A DNA stretch of 43,091 nucleotides from 12-FULL-44-12b sp964364225 (GCA_964364225.1 CAYIKP010000007.1:1-43091); one strand, 5' to 3'. Counted from the first letter of the stretch, positions 16,174 to 26,112 are shown. Made by a program: numbers and translations. Notes: generated by a model not told the origin, from the sequence alone.

Positions 16174-17028
16174 ATGTATCGCAGAACCCCGCTTGGGCTT
16201 TTCGGAGTTCTGGGCATTTGGATCACGGCAGGGCTTGCTCTGCCTTTTGTCAACGTCCTGAATATGTTTACGCCGGCACAGCTTATGGTGTTTCGTGGAT
16301 TTTTGACCGCTGCCATGGCGCTCATCGGACTTCGTGGACACATTGGACGCGTGGACAAGTACACGTATCTCATTGCCCTGACCTTGCCATTTGCCACACT
16401 TGGATTGTTTGAGGGAATTCGGCACTGGGGTGCGGGACCGACAATCATCATCATTACCGCGACTCCTCTAGTAAATCTCGTGATTGGTACTTTCTTGGGT
16501 CGACGAATTTCACCAGCATCCATTGTTGGACTCGTGTTGGTACTTGGTGGCGTAGTTATGGCGCGATGGGGCGGACACTTTCAGTGGGCAGGATTCGCAT
16601 GGACGCTGTTCGGAACAATCATGAACGCTATCCTCTACGAATTTTTCGCTCGCGCAAAAGCGACACCGCTCCAGAAGTGTTTCTACGCCTGTATGGGTAT
16701 GGGAACACTCGGTCTCGTTTTAAGTGCTGGGGCGTCGTGGTCCGCCATCGCGGAGCTGAAACTAATCTTGTTCGTTCTCGGATTCGCATTTGTTGGAGGG
16801 TTTCTCTACTGGATTGCGAACCTGATAGCGTTTGAGAATTTACCCACGACAGAGGCGAGTGTTCTTGTCCAAGGAGAGACACCCGCAGTTATCATCGGCG
16901 CAAGCGTTTTACTCGGCGAACATCTCACACTTGTTCAGTGGATTGGCGTAGGAATTGCGCTCTATGGAGCATGGTATCTCTTGCGCTGGCTTGCCAAGGA
17001 AGAAGTACAAGAAAAATTGGTGACGTAG
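16174..17028 (+). CDS. EamA-family (DMT) transporter
   Basis: 284 residues with ten hydrophobic helices in two EamA halves: LVLVLGGVVMARWGG closes the first, and TTEASVLVQGETPAVIIGASVLLGEHLTLVQWIGVGIALYG closes the second (the family's conserved ...E.P...G...L.E.L....W.G..L...G pattern). Members export or import small metabolites; the substrate cannot be told. It starts 13 bases after the first base of a strong Shine-Dalgarno sequence, AGGAGGTG (16161-16168), rare in this window. Base composition is clearly richer in GC than the neighbours, and it has its own terminator. It sits directly downstream of tRNA-Phe. Together these suggest acquisition by transfer. Confidence 0.88.
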   Translation: MYRRTPLGLFGVLGIWITAGLALPFVNVLNMFTPAQLMVFRGFLTAAMALIGLRGHIGRVDKYTYLIALTLPFATLGLFEGIRHWGAGPTIIIITATPLVNLVIGTFLGRRISPASIVGLVLVLGGVVMARWGGHFQWAGFAWTLFGTIMNAILYEFFARAKATPLQKCFYACMGMGTLGLVLSAGASWSAIAELKLILFVLGFAFVGGFLYWIANLIAFENLPTTEASVLVQGETPAVIIGASVLLGEHLTLVQWIGVGIALYGAWYLLRWLAKEEVQEKLVT

Positions 17029-17034
17029 TCACCA

Positions 17035-17070
17035 AAAAAGGTCTCGGAGCCTTAGCTCTGAGACCTTTTT
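17035..17070. terminator. Bidirectional terminator, EamA gene / hsp20
   Basis: AAAAAGGTCTC-G-GAGC, loop CTTA, GCTC-T-GAGACCTTTTT. It lies between convergent genes, seven bases after the EamA stop codon and four before the hsp20 stop codon. Confidence 0.9.
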
Positions 17071-17074
17071 GTTT

Positions 17075-17569
17075 TTATCCGCGCACCTTTAATTTTGCCT
17101 GTTTGTTTTTATCTATTTTAGGAAGACGAATTGTGAGAAGTCCGTGTTTCTCGGATGCCTCCGCTTCTTCTACTTCTACTTCTTTTGGTAAGACAATTGC
17201 ACGAGAAAATGAACCCCAATAAAGTTCTCTATGAAAATAATCTTCATCTGACACAGTTCTCTCAGATTCCCTTTCTCCTCTAATTGTTACCATGTCTCTC
17301 GTAATTGAGATATCTAGATCTTCTGGGCGTACTCCAGCAACCATTGTTCTTATAACAATCTCCGATGGGGTCTCAAACATATCAATAGTAAGTTCTGCGT
17401 CTGCTTGTTCGTTTTCTATGAAGTTTGGTTTTTCCTCGCTATTACCCTTCATCAAATCTCTACCTCTTATTATTTTTTCGCGACCAGTAACAGGAAGCAT
17501 TATCTCGTCTTCTTCGAGACGCACTGCTCCGGTTAATCTTTCAAAAAAAGAACGTTTTTGGTTTGGCAT
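17075..17569 (-). CDS. Small heat shock protein (Hsp20)
   Basis: 164 residues. An N-terminal arm of about 55 residues precedes an alpha-crystallin domain: ELTIDMFETPSEIVIRTMVA (strand 2-3), VRPEDLDISITRDMVTIRGE, the dimer loop SDEDYFHRELYWGSFSRAIVLP (the FxRxxxLP signature), and EKHGLLTIRLPK. ATP-independent holdase that binds unfolding proteins. It is the last gene of valS-prsW-hsp20, two bases after prsW. The tail (KLKVRG) has no clear IxI motif. Confidence 0.93.
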   Translation of the reverse strand: MPNQKRSFFERLTGAVRLEEDEIMLPVTGREKIIRGRDLMKGNSEEKPNFIENEQADAELTIDMFETPSEIVIRTMVAGVRPEDLDISITRDMVTIRGERESERTVSDEDYFHRELYWGSFSRAIVLPKEVEVEEAEASEKHGLLTIRLPKIDKNKQAKLKVRG

Positions 17570-17571
17570 AT

Positions 17572-18276
17572 TTATACTTTATCAACTGCGTATACACGCT
17601 TTACTTTTTCAAAAACAAGCATCAGAGCTATAACGAGCACCCAAACAAATCCGAACGCAATAAGCGTTGTCGTATCTGTATCATTCATTATAGAGATATT
17701 AAAAAAAGCATGCAACGCAACAGCACCAATAACTCCGAGTATTACAACAAAACGTCTAGTGAATTTGGCCTTATAGAAGCTTAGGGCTATTGATACACCA
17801 ATAAGGGCAGAAGATATGGTGTGTAGCAGACTGGCTCCAACAAAGCGCATATTGCCGGTAATAAGACTCTCAACAATATTTCCATTTGTTATTGGACTTA
17901 ATAGAAAAAGTGCATTTTCTGCTGCTGCAAATCCCAAGGCTACTGTCATCATATATATAAGAGCATCAATTGGCTCATCCTCTTCTCCGGATCGCCAGGC
18001 GACCAATATCATTGCTCCAAACTTAAGCACCTCTTCTATAATTGCCCACAAAATAAATGTGTTTGTTAAGTCACTCGGATTGTTTACGGCTCTTTCTAAA
18101 GGGATTGCCAAGGGTACCGCTATCATTCCAGCAATGAAGGTAAGGATAAGAATTGAGCGAGGTTCCGGGTGGAGCCTGTCTTCACGAAGCCAAAACATGA
18201 GCCATATGACCGCTGGCATAATTCCACCGATAAGCACCCAAAAAATTGTTGAAGCTTGAAGTAGCATTTTTACCAA
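17572..18276 (-). CDS. PrsW-family intramembrane metalloprotease
   Basis: 234 residues and about eight membrane helices. The family motifs are present: E81-E82 in AIIEEVLKF, AAENALF, a histidine in LLHTISSALIG and one in ALHAFFN. PrsW cleaves membrane-anchored regulators, for example an anti-sigma factor in Bacillus subtilis; the target here is unknown. The start overlaps the last bases of valS by seven, and hsp20 follows after two bases, so the three genes form one operon. Pairing a membrane protease with a chaperone suggests envelope or stress response, which is inference. A second ATG at codon 4 (18267) would remove the overlap. Confidence 0.88.
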   Translation of the reverse strand: MVKMLLQASTIFWVLIGGIMPAVIWLMFWLREDRLHPEPRSILILTFIAGMIAVPLAIPLERAVNNPSDLTNTFILWAIIEEVLKFGAMILVAWRSGEEDEPIDALIYMMTVALGFAAAENALFLLSPITNGNIVESLITGNMRFVGASLLHTISSALIGVSIALSFYKAKFTRRFVVILGVIGAVALHAFFNISIMNDTDTTTLIAFGFVWVLVIALMLVFEKVKRVYAVDKV

Positions 18277-20477
18277 TTGGAAACAATAAGTTTGTTTTTT
18301 CTATTTGGAATCATCGACCAGATTTCTTCGGTTACAAAAGGCATAAATGGGTGAAGCATTGTAAGTGAACTTTCCAATACAGAACCTAGTGTGTATTTTG
18401 CAGACAATTTCTCTTTTTCATTTAGAGATGCAAGATGTTTTTTTGAGTTTTCAACATACTTATCTGCAAACTCATGCCACAAGAAATTGTATATCTTCTC
18501 TGAAGCTAAATGAAGGCGCATGTTTTCAAAATCGTCCGTTATGTCTTTCTTTAGGATATTTAGCTGTTCTAAAAATTCAGAATCCTCATTTGTTAAATCA
18601 GCTTTTCCCTCAAAGGATCCATTTGTAAACACAAAACGAGAAATATTCCATAATTTGTTCGCAAAGTGTTTTTGAGCTTTAAATTTTTCAGGATCAAAAC
18701 GCACATCGGTCCCCGGGGCATTACCAAATATTAAGGCCATTCTGGTCGCATCTGCGCCATAGGTTTCAATTAATTCTAGTGGATCAATTCCATTATTCAA
18801 AGATTTGGACATTTTTCTGTTTTCTTTGTCTCTCACAATGCCGTGAAGGTAGACTTGTCTAAATGGTATTTCTCCAAGGAAATATCCGCTAGCCAGAATC
18901 ATTCTTGCTACCCAGAAAAATAAAATATCGTGACCGGTTTCGAGAACACTTGTTGGATGAAATGTTTTTAGGTCATCTGTGTCGTTGGGCCAGCCCAAAG
19001 TAGAAAAAGTCCAAAGGCTTGAAGAGAACCATGTGTCTAGGGTGTCTTCATCTTGTTTCCATCCAAAACCAAAAGGTTTTTTTAATCCACAATGCATTTT
19101 TTCACCCTTATACCAGACGGGTATTCTGTGTCCAAACCATATTTGGCGAGAGATACACCAATCTCTAAGATTATCTATCCAATGAAAGTACGTCTTATCA
19201 AAATATTCAGGAAGCAATGAAATTTCACCACTAGAAATTGCCTTTCGCATCAACTCTTTTAGAGTAGTGGTGCTTCCAGATTCAATGCCAGGGATTTTAG
19301 AGTGTTTAATGACAAATTCTTTATTTACTGCGATGAACCACTGATTTAGTATTTGTGGCTCAATCGTGCCACCAGTTCTTTCTGCGGTTGCGATGTTGTG
19401 TTCATATTGCTCTTCTTTTAGCACTAAACCCTTCGCACTCATTTTAGTGATTATTTTTTCTCTAGCATCACTAATTTTCATTCCGCTAAATTCTCCAGCA
19501 ATATCCAAAAGTTTTCCTTTGAGATCTATGATCTGCTCCTTGTCCAAATTATGTCTTTCTGCTATTTCAAAGTCTTCAACGCTATGCCAAGGCGTTATTG
19601 TCATGACTCCAGTACCAAACTCCCTATCAATGACACTATCCTTTATGACAGTTGCAGTAATTGGACCATTAATCCACTCCAGTTCTATCTTTTGGCCACT
19701 TGAATATTCAGAGTATCTTTCGTCATCAGGATGCATTACAACATATTTATCTCCAAATTTTGTCTCGGGGCGCGCTGTCGCTATGGTGAAGGGGCCGTAC
19801 TTTAAATAGTAGAGTGTGGTTTTTTCTGTTTTATATACGAGTTCGTCATCAGAGATTGTTGTTTGACCTTTCGGATCCCAATTTACTATCCTGTGTCCAC
19901 GGTAAATAAGTCCATCATCAAACATTTTCTTAAATGCAGTGCCTACCGCCAGATTTCTTTTAGGATCTAGTGTGTAGGCTTCGCGCGACCAATCTAAAGA
20001 CGCACCAAGTTTTTCAATTTGAGAAACAATAGTTTTATGACTTTCTTCAGTAAATTTATCAATTCGTTTTATTAACTCTTCTCTGCCCAAGTCATACCTA
20101 GATTTACTTTCTTTTTTATAAATATCTTTTTCAACTCTTGCTTGAGTGGCGATAGCCGCAGAATCAGTACCGGGAAGCCAAAGAGTATTATCTCCTTTCA
20201 TTCGGTGATAACGAATAAGCGCATCTTGCACAGCAATACCCAGAGCGTGCCCCATATGTAAATTTCCAGTCACATTGGGTGGAGGAAGTATTATGGAAAA
20301 TGGTTTTCCTTTGCCGCTAGGGGCAAAGTTATTACTTTTAGTCCATGAAGAGTAGATTCTTTTCTCTGTTTCGGTTGGGTTATAGGGAGAAAGAAACTTG
20401 GAAGGGATATCCACAGGCAGGTTTTTTGAGGAGGTTTTCTCCATATCCATTATTATAACGCTTTTTATAAAGGACAT
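18270..20477 (-). CDS. valS: Valyl-tRNA synthetase, short form
   Basis: 735 residues; many bacterial ValRS are 860-950. Class I motifs are intact: PPPNVTGNLHMGHALG (HIGH region, about 67-80) and RKMSKSLNNGIDP (KMSKS). The editing domain (TARPETKFGDKYVVMHPDD) and the HWIDNLRDWCISRQIWFGH core are present. The protein stops at LHPFMPFVTEEIWSMIPNRK, just after the anticodon-binding bundle, so the C-terminal coiled-coil arm is missing. The reading frame is otherwise clean, and such trimming is common in CPR. In-frame ATGs at codons 10 and 12 (20450, 20444) are alternative starts. First gene of valS-prsW-hsp20. Confidence 0.94.
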   Translation of the reverse strand: MSFIKSVIIMDMEKTSSKNLPVDIPSKFLSPYNPTETEKRIYSSWTKSNNFAPSGKGKPFSIILPPPNVTGNLHMGHALGIAVQDALIRYHRMKGDNTLWLPGTDSAAIATQARVEKDIYKKESKSRYDLGREELIKRIDKFTEESHKTIVSQIEKLGASLDWSREAYTLDPKRNLAVGTAFKKMFDDGLIYRGHRIVNWDPKGQTTISDDELVYKTEKTTLYYLKYGPFTIATARPETKFGDKYVVMHPDDERYSEYSSGQKIELEWINGPITATVIKDSVIDREFGTGVMTITPWHSVEDFEIAERHNLDKEQIIDLKGKLLDIAGEFSGMKISDAREKIITKMSAKGLVLKEEQYEHNIATAERTGGTIEPQILNQWFIAVNKEFVIKHSKIPGIESGSTTTLKELMRKAISSGEISLLPEYFDKTYFHWIDNLRDWCISRQIWFGHRIPVWYKGEKMHCGLKKPFGFGWKQDEDTLDTWFSSSLWTFSTLGWPNDTDDLKTFHPTSVLETGHDILFFWVARMILASGYFLGEIPFRQVYLHGIVRDKENRKMSKSLNNGIDPLELIETYGADATRMALIFGNAPGTDVRFDPEKFKAQKHFANKLWNISRFVFTNGSFEGKADLTNEDSEFLEQLNILKKDITDDFENMRLHLASEKIYNFLWHEFADKYVENSKKHLASLNEKEKLSAKYTLGSVLESSLTMLHPFMPFVTEEIWSMIPNRKNKLIVSNW

Positions 20478-20766
20478 ATTATTAGGTATGATTAATTCAG
20501 GATTTGAATGGTGGCTTAAAATCGTGCATAAAAGACATAAATACCGAAAGAATTAGCAAATTATGATTTGTTAATAATAAAGTGGTAAAAGGGCTTATGA
20601 CACAAAGATTTTTTGAATTTTCCGAGAACTTTCTTTAAAGACCTTAATATATAAAGGACAAAATACTAAAAAAGACCTGTATCTTGCGTTGGTTGACCAT
20701 TTCACATATAGATTGTTGAATGTTGACTTATGCAATAAAAGAAGTAGGGTAATCGTCTAAGTGATT

Positions 20767-23700
20767 ATGAGAATTCTCGATTTACTAAAAAATCCCTATT
20801 TAAAGCCATTTCTCATTGCGTGGTTTTTTCTATTTTTACTGCCATTTGGTGGCATTGTTCACGCGGATGGAATACCCACAATTAACGTTTTAGCTAACGG
20901 CACTGCAAACTCCCTATTTGTTTCCCAAAGTGATTCGTTTTCAATTTCTTGGACTAGCTCAAATGTTTTAACTTGTGAGCTGTCTGTAAACGGCACATCT
21001 GCCGGGGGAGTAAATTCTATAGGACAAACCGCAACAATTGATCAAACTCATCCATATTTTCCCCAACTAAATCAACCGACGAACTTCACTGTAACTTGTA
21101 CAGATGGTACAAATTCTGTTTTTCAATCTGTAGTTGTTTCCTTAACCCCACCAGCGCCAGTAACACCAGCACTTAGTGCACCGATTCTAAGCGCACAAAC
21201 AAGTCTTCAATGCGGAGGGAGAATTGATTTAACCTGGAACGCAGTAGCAAATGCAACCTCATATTCACTTAGCCGTGATGGTTCTTTAATTACTCAGTCT
21301 GCAAGCACAACTTTCTCTGATAACGGTATTGCTGTAAATTCTAGTCACATTTACACAGTAGTGGCGACAAACTCCTCTACATCTTCTCCAAATTCATTGA
21401 ACGCTTCTGCTTTTGCATCGGACCTTTGCCCAGTGGGTCCAGTTGCCCAAACAACATTTAATTTAGATCCATTAGACTATCCAACTGTTTTAGTTTCAAA
21501 CTTTACCCAATTCCCATTTTCAATTTCTAACTGGGGAACAACAGCAACAGCGCAGGCTGGAGATATAGTTGCGGTTGGTATTTATTATCACAACTCTGGA
21601 CTCGTGAATGCTATAAATACAAAAACCTCAATCTCGATTCCTTTGGGGGTATCTCAAAGTCAATTTACTGCTTCTGGTGGGGTTTCAGCAGATAACGCTT
21701 CAGCAGTTTCTGGCTCAGCAACAATTTCTATATCAAGTAATCGATCACTCTCATTTGTATCAGGTTCTGCAAGATGGTATCCAAACCAAATACAGGATCC
21801 AGCTCAAGGCATAGCATTGCCTGATTATGCTTTAAATAATTTAGGAACAATTGCACCCGGATTTCCTTCGCAGGGAATAGTGGTAGCGCATTTCCAAGTT
21901 TCGAACAATACAGCAACAAGTAGTGTTGATGTAACTGCAAACAACTTACAGGGACCAGTAACAATAACCCCTTCAGGGCAATTTACCCTTGAATGGACTA
22001 CCTCTAATGTAATTTCATGTTCTATTTCTTCAACAGACGGTGCTGTAGTGGCCACAGGAATTACTCTTGTTGGAAATACCGCAAGTATTTCTTCCGGACA
22101 CCCATATTTCCCAGCAACAGGGACATCAAGAACATTTAATGTAGATTGTTTGACAGCGACGGGACAGGTGAATGATAGTGTTACAGTCTCTGTTCAACAA
22201 AGCCCTCCCGGCATACCAGCTACACCTACGGGTGTACAAGTAGTTACTGGGCCGATTTGTGGAGGACAAGTTTCTATTTCATGGACTGCGGTTTCAGGTG
22301 CCACAAGCTATAAAATTTTAAGAGATGGTGGACAAATTGGAATTGTTGCTTCCCCAACAACCAGTTACGTTGATACAGTTAATGTGGATTCTGTACATTC
22401 TTATTCCATCATCGCTTCAAATTCTTTTGGTGATTCTGTAGCATCAAATACAGTGAATGGCACTGGTTCATCAGCATGTCCTAGCGGACCAGTTGGCAGC
22501 ACCACATTAAGTGGGGCAATGGGCGGAGCTTGTGGAGGAGAAATAGTTCTTTCATGGACAACAGTTGTTAGTGCAACTAACTACAAGGTGTTTCGTATCT
22601 TTGGTGGGGTTACCACTCAGATAGCGACCACAACAAATTTGTCCTTTACGGATACGGGGCTTACTCCAAGCACTATGTATCAGTATTATGTGGTAGTGAA
22701 TGCAGGAGGAATTGACTCATCTCCATCAAATGTAATAAGTCCACTGTCTTCTGCACAATGTCCGGTTCCACCACCAGCACCGGTGCTTAATGGAGCTACT
22801 GGAGCAACGTGTGGAGGACAAATTGTCCTTAACTGGAATAATGTTTCAACCGCAACCTCCTATAATATTTTTAGAGGAGGATCCTTGATAGCGACCACAA
22901 CAAATTTGTCCTTTACGGATACGGGGCTTACTTCAAGCACAGCATTTTCTTACACAATTCAGGCTGTGAATAGCTTTGGAACATCAGTAAATTCAAATAC
23001 TGTTTCTCCTACATCATCAGCAACTTGCGGAGGCGGAGGTGGTGGTGCAACTGCACCAACAATTACTTTAGTTGCTCTCCCAAATCCAATTTTTGTTGGT
23101 GCAACAACTACACTTACCTGGACATCAACAAACTCAACAATTTGCAATGCGATTGGTGGATGGACAATTGCAACAACAACATCTGGTTTACAAATTGTGA
23201 GTCCCGCAACAACGACGTCTTTTGTACTCACATGTGCTGGTGCAGGGGGTTCAGTGAGTGCAACTACAACAGTTGTGGTATTGCCAACAGGAACGCCAGT
23301 AGCACCAGCAAATCTTGTAGCGAATACAAGTGCAACTTGCGGAGGACAAATTGATCTAACGTGGAGCGCATCAGTAGGGGCAAGTTTTTATAACATTCTT
23401 CGCGCAGGCACAATAATCGCAACCACAACAAATTTGTCCTTTACGGATACTGGATTAACGTTTGGTCAATCTTATTCATACACAGTACAAGCGGTGAATT
23501 CTTTTGGTACTTCAGCTAATTCAAATACAGCTTCTGCAAGTGCTTCAGCACAATGTGGTGGGGGAAGTGGTGGTGGTGGCGGATCAACGTCTAGTGGAGG
23601 AGGGGGTCGCAGTTCTGGAGGATCTATGCCGATATACACAGGTGGTCAGTGTAGTTTCTTAAAGGACTATTTGAGAATTACTTTCCAAAATAATCCAGTT

Positions 23701-24483
23701 GAAATGATAAAACTTCAACTTTTTTTGAAAATAATTGAGGGAGAAATTGGTTTGGAAGTAAATGGATTTTTTGATCAAGCTACATTTGATGCAGTTTCTC
23801 GTTTTCAAGTAAAACACCAAGGAGATATCTTGACCCCTTGGGGATACGCACAAGGCGAGGCAACTGGTTATGTCTACATACTTACTCAAAAGAAAATAAA
23901 TGAAATTGTATGTAATAAACTTCTCTATCTTTCTTCCGGACAGCTTGCTGAAATAGATGCATTTAACGCATTCTTAACATCATTGAACGAACAAGGAATA
24001 ACTTTGCCATCTATATCAAATACTCCAACTACTGAAGTAAGTACGTCTTCTGCTACAACTACAGGATTAGTGTCAGGAATTGTTTCAAAAATAACAGATA
24101 ATGAAAATGTTAAAGCTTTGGCTGCGGTTGTTTTTGCCAGCCCTCATGGATTAAGAGACACCCTTAAGGCTATGTTCATTTTCCTTTTGGTACTTGTGGC
24201 AGCTTATGTTGCAGCTGAGGAATCCTTAAAAAGATTTTTAAAAACCGACGATAAGAATATAGAGCGCCTACGTAGATTGATTGTGATTTTTAGTTTCTTG
24301 GTAGCTTCTATAGTTGTGGCATCTATCCTTAAATATTTTGTGATTGTATTGCCAACGATAATCCTTCTTATAGGATTGATGTTGTTTGCTTCTTGGATAA
24401 TTTTTAAACAAAGAGAAGCTAAAAGTTTTAGAGTAATTTCTGAAAGTATAATTATTACCCCTCCTCCTGCTAAGCAGGCCTAA
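20767..24483 (+). CDS. Large anchored surface protein with Fn3/Ig-like domains and peptidoglycan-binding domain
   Basis: 1238 residues from the ATG at 20767; a GTG at 20761 is also in frame. Signal segment 1-34 (LKPFLIAWFFLFLLPFGGIVHADG). An Ig-like domain at about 35-130 (ISWTSSNVLTCELS) is echoed near 400 and 770. Fibronectin-III-type domains start with CGGxIxLxW and follow at about 150, 490, 585, 680 and 860. A DUF11-like module lies near 230-390. Gly/Ser linkers precede a peptidoglycan-binding domain (LQLFLKIIEGEIGLEVNGFF, then DQATFDAVSRFQVKH). Three membrane helices end the protein. It probably links wall and membrane at the cell surface. It meets tsaD tail to tail with no spare base. 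The preceding stretch, 20478-20766, holds nothing but a weak TTGACT (20723-20728). Confidence 0.82.
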   Translation: MRILDLLKNPYLKPFLIAWFFLFLLPFGGIVHADGIPTINVLANGTANSLFVSQSDSFSISWTSSNVLTCELSVNGTSAGGVNSIGQTATIDQTHPYFPQLNQPTNFTVTCTDGTNSVFQSVVVSLTPPAPVTPALSAPILSAQTSLQCGGRIDLTWNAVANATSYSLSRDGSLITQSASTTFSDNGIAVNSSHIYTVVATNSSTSSPNSLNASAFASDLCPVGPVAQTTFNLDPLDYPTVLVSNFTQFPFSISNWGTTATAQAGDIVAVGIYYHNSGLVNAINTKTSISIPLGVSQSQFTASGGVSADNASAVSGSATISISSNRSLSFVSGSARWYPNQIQDPAQGIALPDYALNNLGTIAPGFPSQGIVVAHFQVSNNTATSSVDVTANNLQGPVTITPSGQFTLEWTTSNVISCSISSTDGAVVATGITLVGNTASISSGHPYFPATGTSRTFNVDCLTATGQVNDSVTVSVQQSPPGIPATPTGVQVVTGPICGGQVSISWTAVSGATSYKILRDGGQIGIVASPTTSYVDTVNVDSVHSYSIIASNSFGDSVASNTVNGTGSSACPSGPVGSTTLSGAMGGACGGEIVLSWTTVVSATNYKVFRIFGGVTTQIATTTNLSFTDTGLTPSTMYQYYVVVNAGGIDSSPSNVISPLSSAQCPVPPPAPVLNGATGATCGGQIVLNWNNVSTATSYNIFRGGSLIATTTNLSFTDTGLTSSTAFSYTIQAVNSFGTSVNSNTVSPTSSATCGGGGGGATAPTITLVALPNPIFVGATTTLTWTSTNSTICNAIGGWTIATTTSGLQIVSPATTTSFVLTCAGAGGSVSATTTVVVLPTGTPVAPANLVANTSATCGGQIDLTWSASVGASFYNILRAGTIIATTTNLSFTDTGLTFGQSYSYTVQAVNSFGTSANSNTASASASAQCGGGSGGGGGSTSSGGGGRSSGGSMPIYTGGQCSFLKDYLRITFQNNPVEMIKLQLFLKIIEGEIGLEVNGFFDQATFDAVSRFQVKHQGDILTPWGYAQGEATGYVYILTQKKINEIVCNKLLYLSSGQLAEIDAFNAFLTSLNEQGITLPSISNTPTTEVSTSSATTTGLVSGIVSKITDNENVKALAAVVFASPHGLRDTLKAMFIFLLVLVAAYVAAEESLKRFLKTDDKNIERLRRLIVIFSFLVASIVVASILKYFVIVLPTIILLIGLMLFASWIIFKQREAKSFRVISESIIITPPPAKQA
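22621..22665 (+). repeat. Exact Fn3 repeat segment, copy 1
   Basis: A 45-base segment starting ATAGCGACCACAACAAATTT and encoding IATTTNLSFTDTGLT, identical at 22888-22932; 29 bases of it also occur at 23422-23450. The Fn3 domains around it are much more divergent. Confidence 0.9.
22888..22932 (+). repeat. Exact Fn3 repeat segment, copy 2
   Basis: Identical over 45 bases to 22621-22665, followed by one mismatch and further identity (CAAGCAC). Points to recent exchange between Fn3 domains. Confidence 0.9.
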
Positions 24484-25653
24484 TTATAAAGAAAGCCTAC
24501 CAGAGGCCTTTAAGTAGGTAGAAACATCCCTCCCTTTATCTCCAAGAAGTGAGCGGATATAGCAAACAATTCCGATCATAATTGCGTTGTCTGTTGAAAG
24601 CTCTTTGGTTGGGAATAGCACTGGCACGCCCAATTCTTCTCCAAGGTTTTGCATTCTTTTACGAAGTTCTGTATTGCTTGCAACACCTCCTGCGACTACA
24701 ATGTTTTTTGTTTCTGGAAAAGCCTTGATTGCCTTTCGTGTTTTAGTAATAAGTACGTCAATAATGGAATCTTCTGCTTCACGAGCCGCATCTAGCTTTT
24801 CTTCTTCAGATAAAGTTCCATGTTTTTGAATTGTATATAAAACGCTTGTTTTCAATCCAGAAAAAGAAAAATCAAAATCAGGGGTGTTAATCATTGGGCG
24901 GGGAAATGAGAATACTTTTGGCACATTTTTTTCACGAGCTTGTTGCGCCAGCTTTGATATTTCAGGCCCTCCCGGATAAGGCATTCCTAAAATACGAGCG
25001 ATTTTATCAAATGCTTCACCAGATGCATCGTCTCTAGTTTCTCCGAGCAAAGTATATTTTCCAGCGGTGTCCGATTTTATTAATTGAGTGTGTCCGCCAG
25101 ATACCAAAAGTGCAATTAAAGGGACTTCTAATTTTTGACCTTCTGCTATGACAGAAAAAATATGACCCTCCATATGATTTATTCCATATAAAGGAATGTC
25201 CCATATGCGAGATAGTGCCTCTGCGCATTGAATACCCACCCAAAGCGCAGGTTCTAGGCCTGGGCCCACTGTGACAGCAATAGCATCTATTTCTGGCCTT
25301 TCATGAGTTGAGAGAAAATCAATAAGAGCTTCTGTGGTTTCTGGTTCTCTTTCTAGAATTTTTCTAATTAGTTCAATTTCCTCTTGTGTTAAAATGGTCG
25401 CAATCGCACTCATTTTAACACTTTTGTTTTTTTCAGATTTTTCGAGAGCAGAAATAAGGAGGGGAGTAAAGTTTTTTGCGTGTTCTCTTTTTGCTAAATT
25501 TGGATATACTCCGCCAAATTTTCTATGAGTTTCCACCTGACTATATAAAGCGTGCCCTAAAACTTTTATATTTGGTGCAGAGATATCACCACTGCATTCT
25601 AGAACTGCAATTGATGTTTCATCGCACGAAGTTTCAATAGCGAGGATTTTCAT
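24484..25653 (-). CDS. tsaD: tRNA threonylcarbamoyladenosine transferase TsaD
   Basis: 389 residues. It transfers the threonylcarbamoyl group to A37 of ANN-decoding tRNAs (t6A). ASKHA-fold motifs: ILAIETSCDETS, VGPGLEPALWVG, the metal ligands H160 and H164 in GINHMEGH, LLVSGGHTQL, and VVAGGVASNTELR. About 40 extra residues (roughly 75-118, charged and helical) sit before the VTVGPG strand, making it longer than the usual 335-345; I recall such an insert in CPR homologues. It follows the CREST-like gene by three bases and tRNA-Glu further upstream, so it is probably the last gene of that transcript. Confidence 0.95.
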   Translation of the reverse strand: MKILAIETSCDETSIAVLECSGDISAPNIKVLGHALYSQVETHRKFGGVYPNLAKREHAKNFTPLLISALEKSEKNKSVKMSAIATILTQEEIELIRKILEREPETTEALIDFLSTHERPEIDAIAVTVGPGLEPALWVGIQCAEALSRIWDIPLYGINHMEGHIFSVIAEGQKLEVPLIALLVSGGHTQLIKSDTAGKYTLLGETRDDASGEAFDKIARILGMPYPGGPEISKLAQQAREKNVPKVFSFPRPMINTPDFDFSFSGLKTSVLYTIQKHGTLSEEEKLDAAREAEDSIIDVLITKTRKAIKAFPETKNIVVAGGVASNTELRKRMQNLGEELGVPVLFPTKELSTDNAIMIGIVCYIRSLLGDKGRDVSTYLKASGRLSL

Positions 25654-25656
25654 TAG

Positions 25657-26109
25657 TTATATCAACGTGATAGTTGCAATCAATCCAGAAATAATATGCC
25701 ACACGCTGTGGCTGTGTGTTACTGACCAGCGGTTTAAAAATTTAAAATAATTTGGGCCAAGAAAAATAATAAAACCAATTGTTACAAGTACTGTAAAAAC
25801 AATAACCATAAAATCATTCGGGCCATTACTGAAGAATCTTATGGTAAATAGAACCACAACGGATAAACCGCATACGTAATCAAGGATGCCCGCAATAAAT
25901 TCTGATATTGGTACATTATTGCGTAGAAAAAACCACTGAATATCCACCTCGTCTTGAAATGAGTGATAAATCACTGAGACAATTAGGGTAATCATTAGTA
26001 ATGTAGCTCCAAACAAATAACCATTAATTATCGCAATACTTACAGGTAAAAGAAAAATAAGATTACTCCAAATTTGTGGTTTTGACCAAAACGTAATTAC
26101 TGCTTTCAT
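25657..26109 (-). CDS. CREST-like small membrane protein
   Basis: 150 residues, mostly hydrophobic, with about five or six spans. SVIYHSFQDE, then ILDYVCG, then HSHSVWHIISG give a Ser/His, Asp, HxxxH order like the CREST superfamily of membrane hydrolases (alkaline ceramidases, PAQR receptors, TMEM8/myomaker). The protein is shorter than most members, and the match rests on spaced polar residues only, so the activity (metal-dependent lipid hydrolysis) is a guess. It starts three bases after the 3' end of tRNA-Glu and ends three bases before tsaD. There is no room for a Shine-Dalgarno sequence, so processing of the tRNA would leave a nearly leaderless mRNA. Confidence 0.6.
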   Translation of the reverse strand: MKAVITFWSKPQIWSNLIFLLPVSIAIINGYLFGATLLMITLIVSVIYHSFQDEVDIQWFFLRNNVPISEFIAGILDYVCGLSVVVLFTIRFFSNGPNDFMVIVFTVLVTIGFIIFLGPNYFKFLNRWSVTHSHSVWHIISGLIATITLI

Positions 26110-26112
26110 CTG

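Noticed and set aside
16077..16523. Antisense ORFs over the EamA transporter
   Set aside because: Shadows of a GC-rich gene with a strong Shine-Dalgarno sequence and clear transporter helices on the plus strand.
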